Assembly: GCA_964528535.1 (NCBI GenBank)
Contig: CAZGSQ010000179.1
Span: forward strand, 1-6,316
Direction: 5' to 3'
DNA from: CAINVV01 sp964528535
Lineage (GTDB): Bacteria; Bacteroidota; Bacteroidia; Bacteroidales; Prolixibacteraceae
DNA: 6,316 nucleotides
Part shown: positions 6,270 through 6,316 of the stretch, in pieces
Position numbering within the stretch: position 1 is the first letter of the stretch
How the letters are laid out: each line of letters begins with the position of its first letter
Translations under genes and position numbers: made by a program
Notes under the pieces: model-generated
Database searches by the model: none
The model's input: only the letters and a program-made list of their open reading frames with translations
Told to the model about the DNA's origin: nothing

Positions 6270-6316
6270 AGATCGGAAGAGCACACGTCTGAACTCCAGT
6301 CACCTGAAGCTATCTC
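6270..6316 (+). other. Illumina TruSeq i7-side adapter with index (library artefact)
   Basis: The plus strand reads AGATCGGAAGAGC and on through the 34-base TruSeq Read 2/index adapter (6270-6303), the index CTGAAGCT (6304-6311) and ATCTC of the P7 flank (6312-6316). It is the reverse complement of positions 1-46 plus one base. It is not genomic, and the insert ends at about 6269. Confidence 0.98.

Noticed and set aside
1..6316. Terminal inverted repeats of an insertion sequence or linear element
   Set aside because: Both termini are Illumina adapter with the same index, and no transposase or replication gene is present.

Overview
The window is an assembled contig from a Bacteroidota bacterium, probably Bacteroidales or a close relative, flanked at both ends by untrimmed Illumina adapter. 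Genuine genomic DNA spans about 47 to 6269. The assignment rests on a fused aspartate kinase-homoserine dehydrogenase, the bcp-recA pairing, a ClpS of Bacteroidota type, a TPR/SPOR envelope protein, weak Shine-Dalgarno sequences, and two copies of the Bacteroidota -7 promoter box TAnnTTTG. This is inference from protein character; no search was run.

Layout: 1-46 is adapter. On the minus strand, read from right to left, come bcp (3410-2946), recA (2933-1893), a clear intrinsic terminator (1872-1834) and thrA (from 1787, cut off by the left contig end). bcp and recA are 12 bases apart and probably form one operon. thrA lies beyond the terminator and should have its own promoter. Divergent from bcp, on the plus strand, are a secreted TPR/SPOR-domain protein (3566-4927) and then clpS (5045-5326). 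The 155-base divergent gap carries a TAAATTTG box facing each way. From the right end, on the minus strand, come the 3' end of a YncE-like beta-propeller gene (6269-6048) and an isoprenylcysteine methyltransferase-family membrane protein (6016-5306). The latter converges on clpS and overlaps its 3' end by 21 bases. 6270-6316 is adapter again. No stretch over 300 bases lacks a gene.

The genes are mostly housekeeping: amino-acid biosynthesis (thrA), recombination and repair (recA), peroxide defence (bcp), proteolysis targeting (clpS) and envelope functions (SPOR protein, methyltransferase, propeller). Nothing ties them into one pathway. I see no sign of a novel defence, mobile or biosynthetic system. 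The most striking structure, a perfect terminal inverted repeat of 46 bases, is a sequencing artefact. It also creates a false stop codon in thrA and a false start in the propeller gene.
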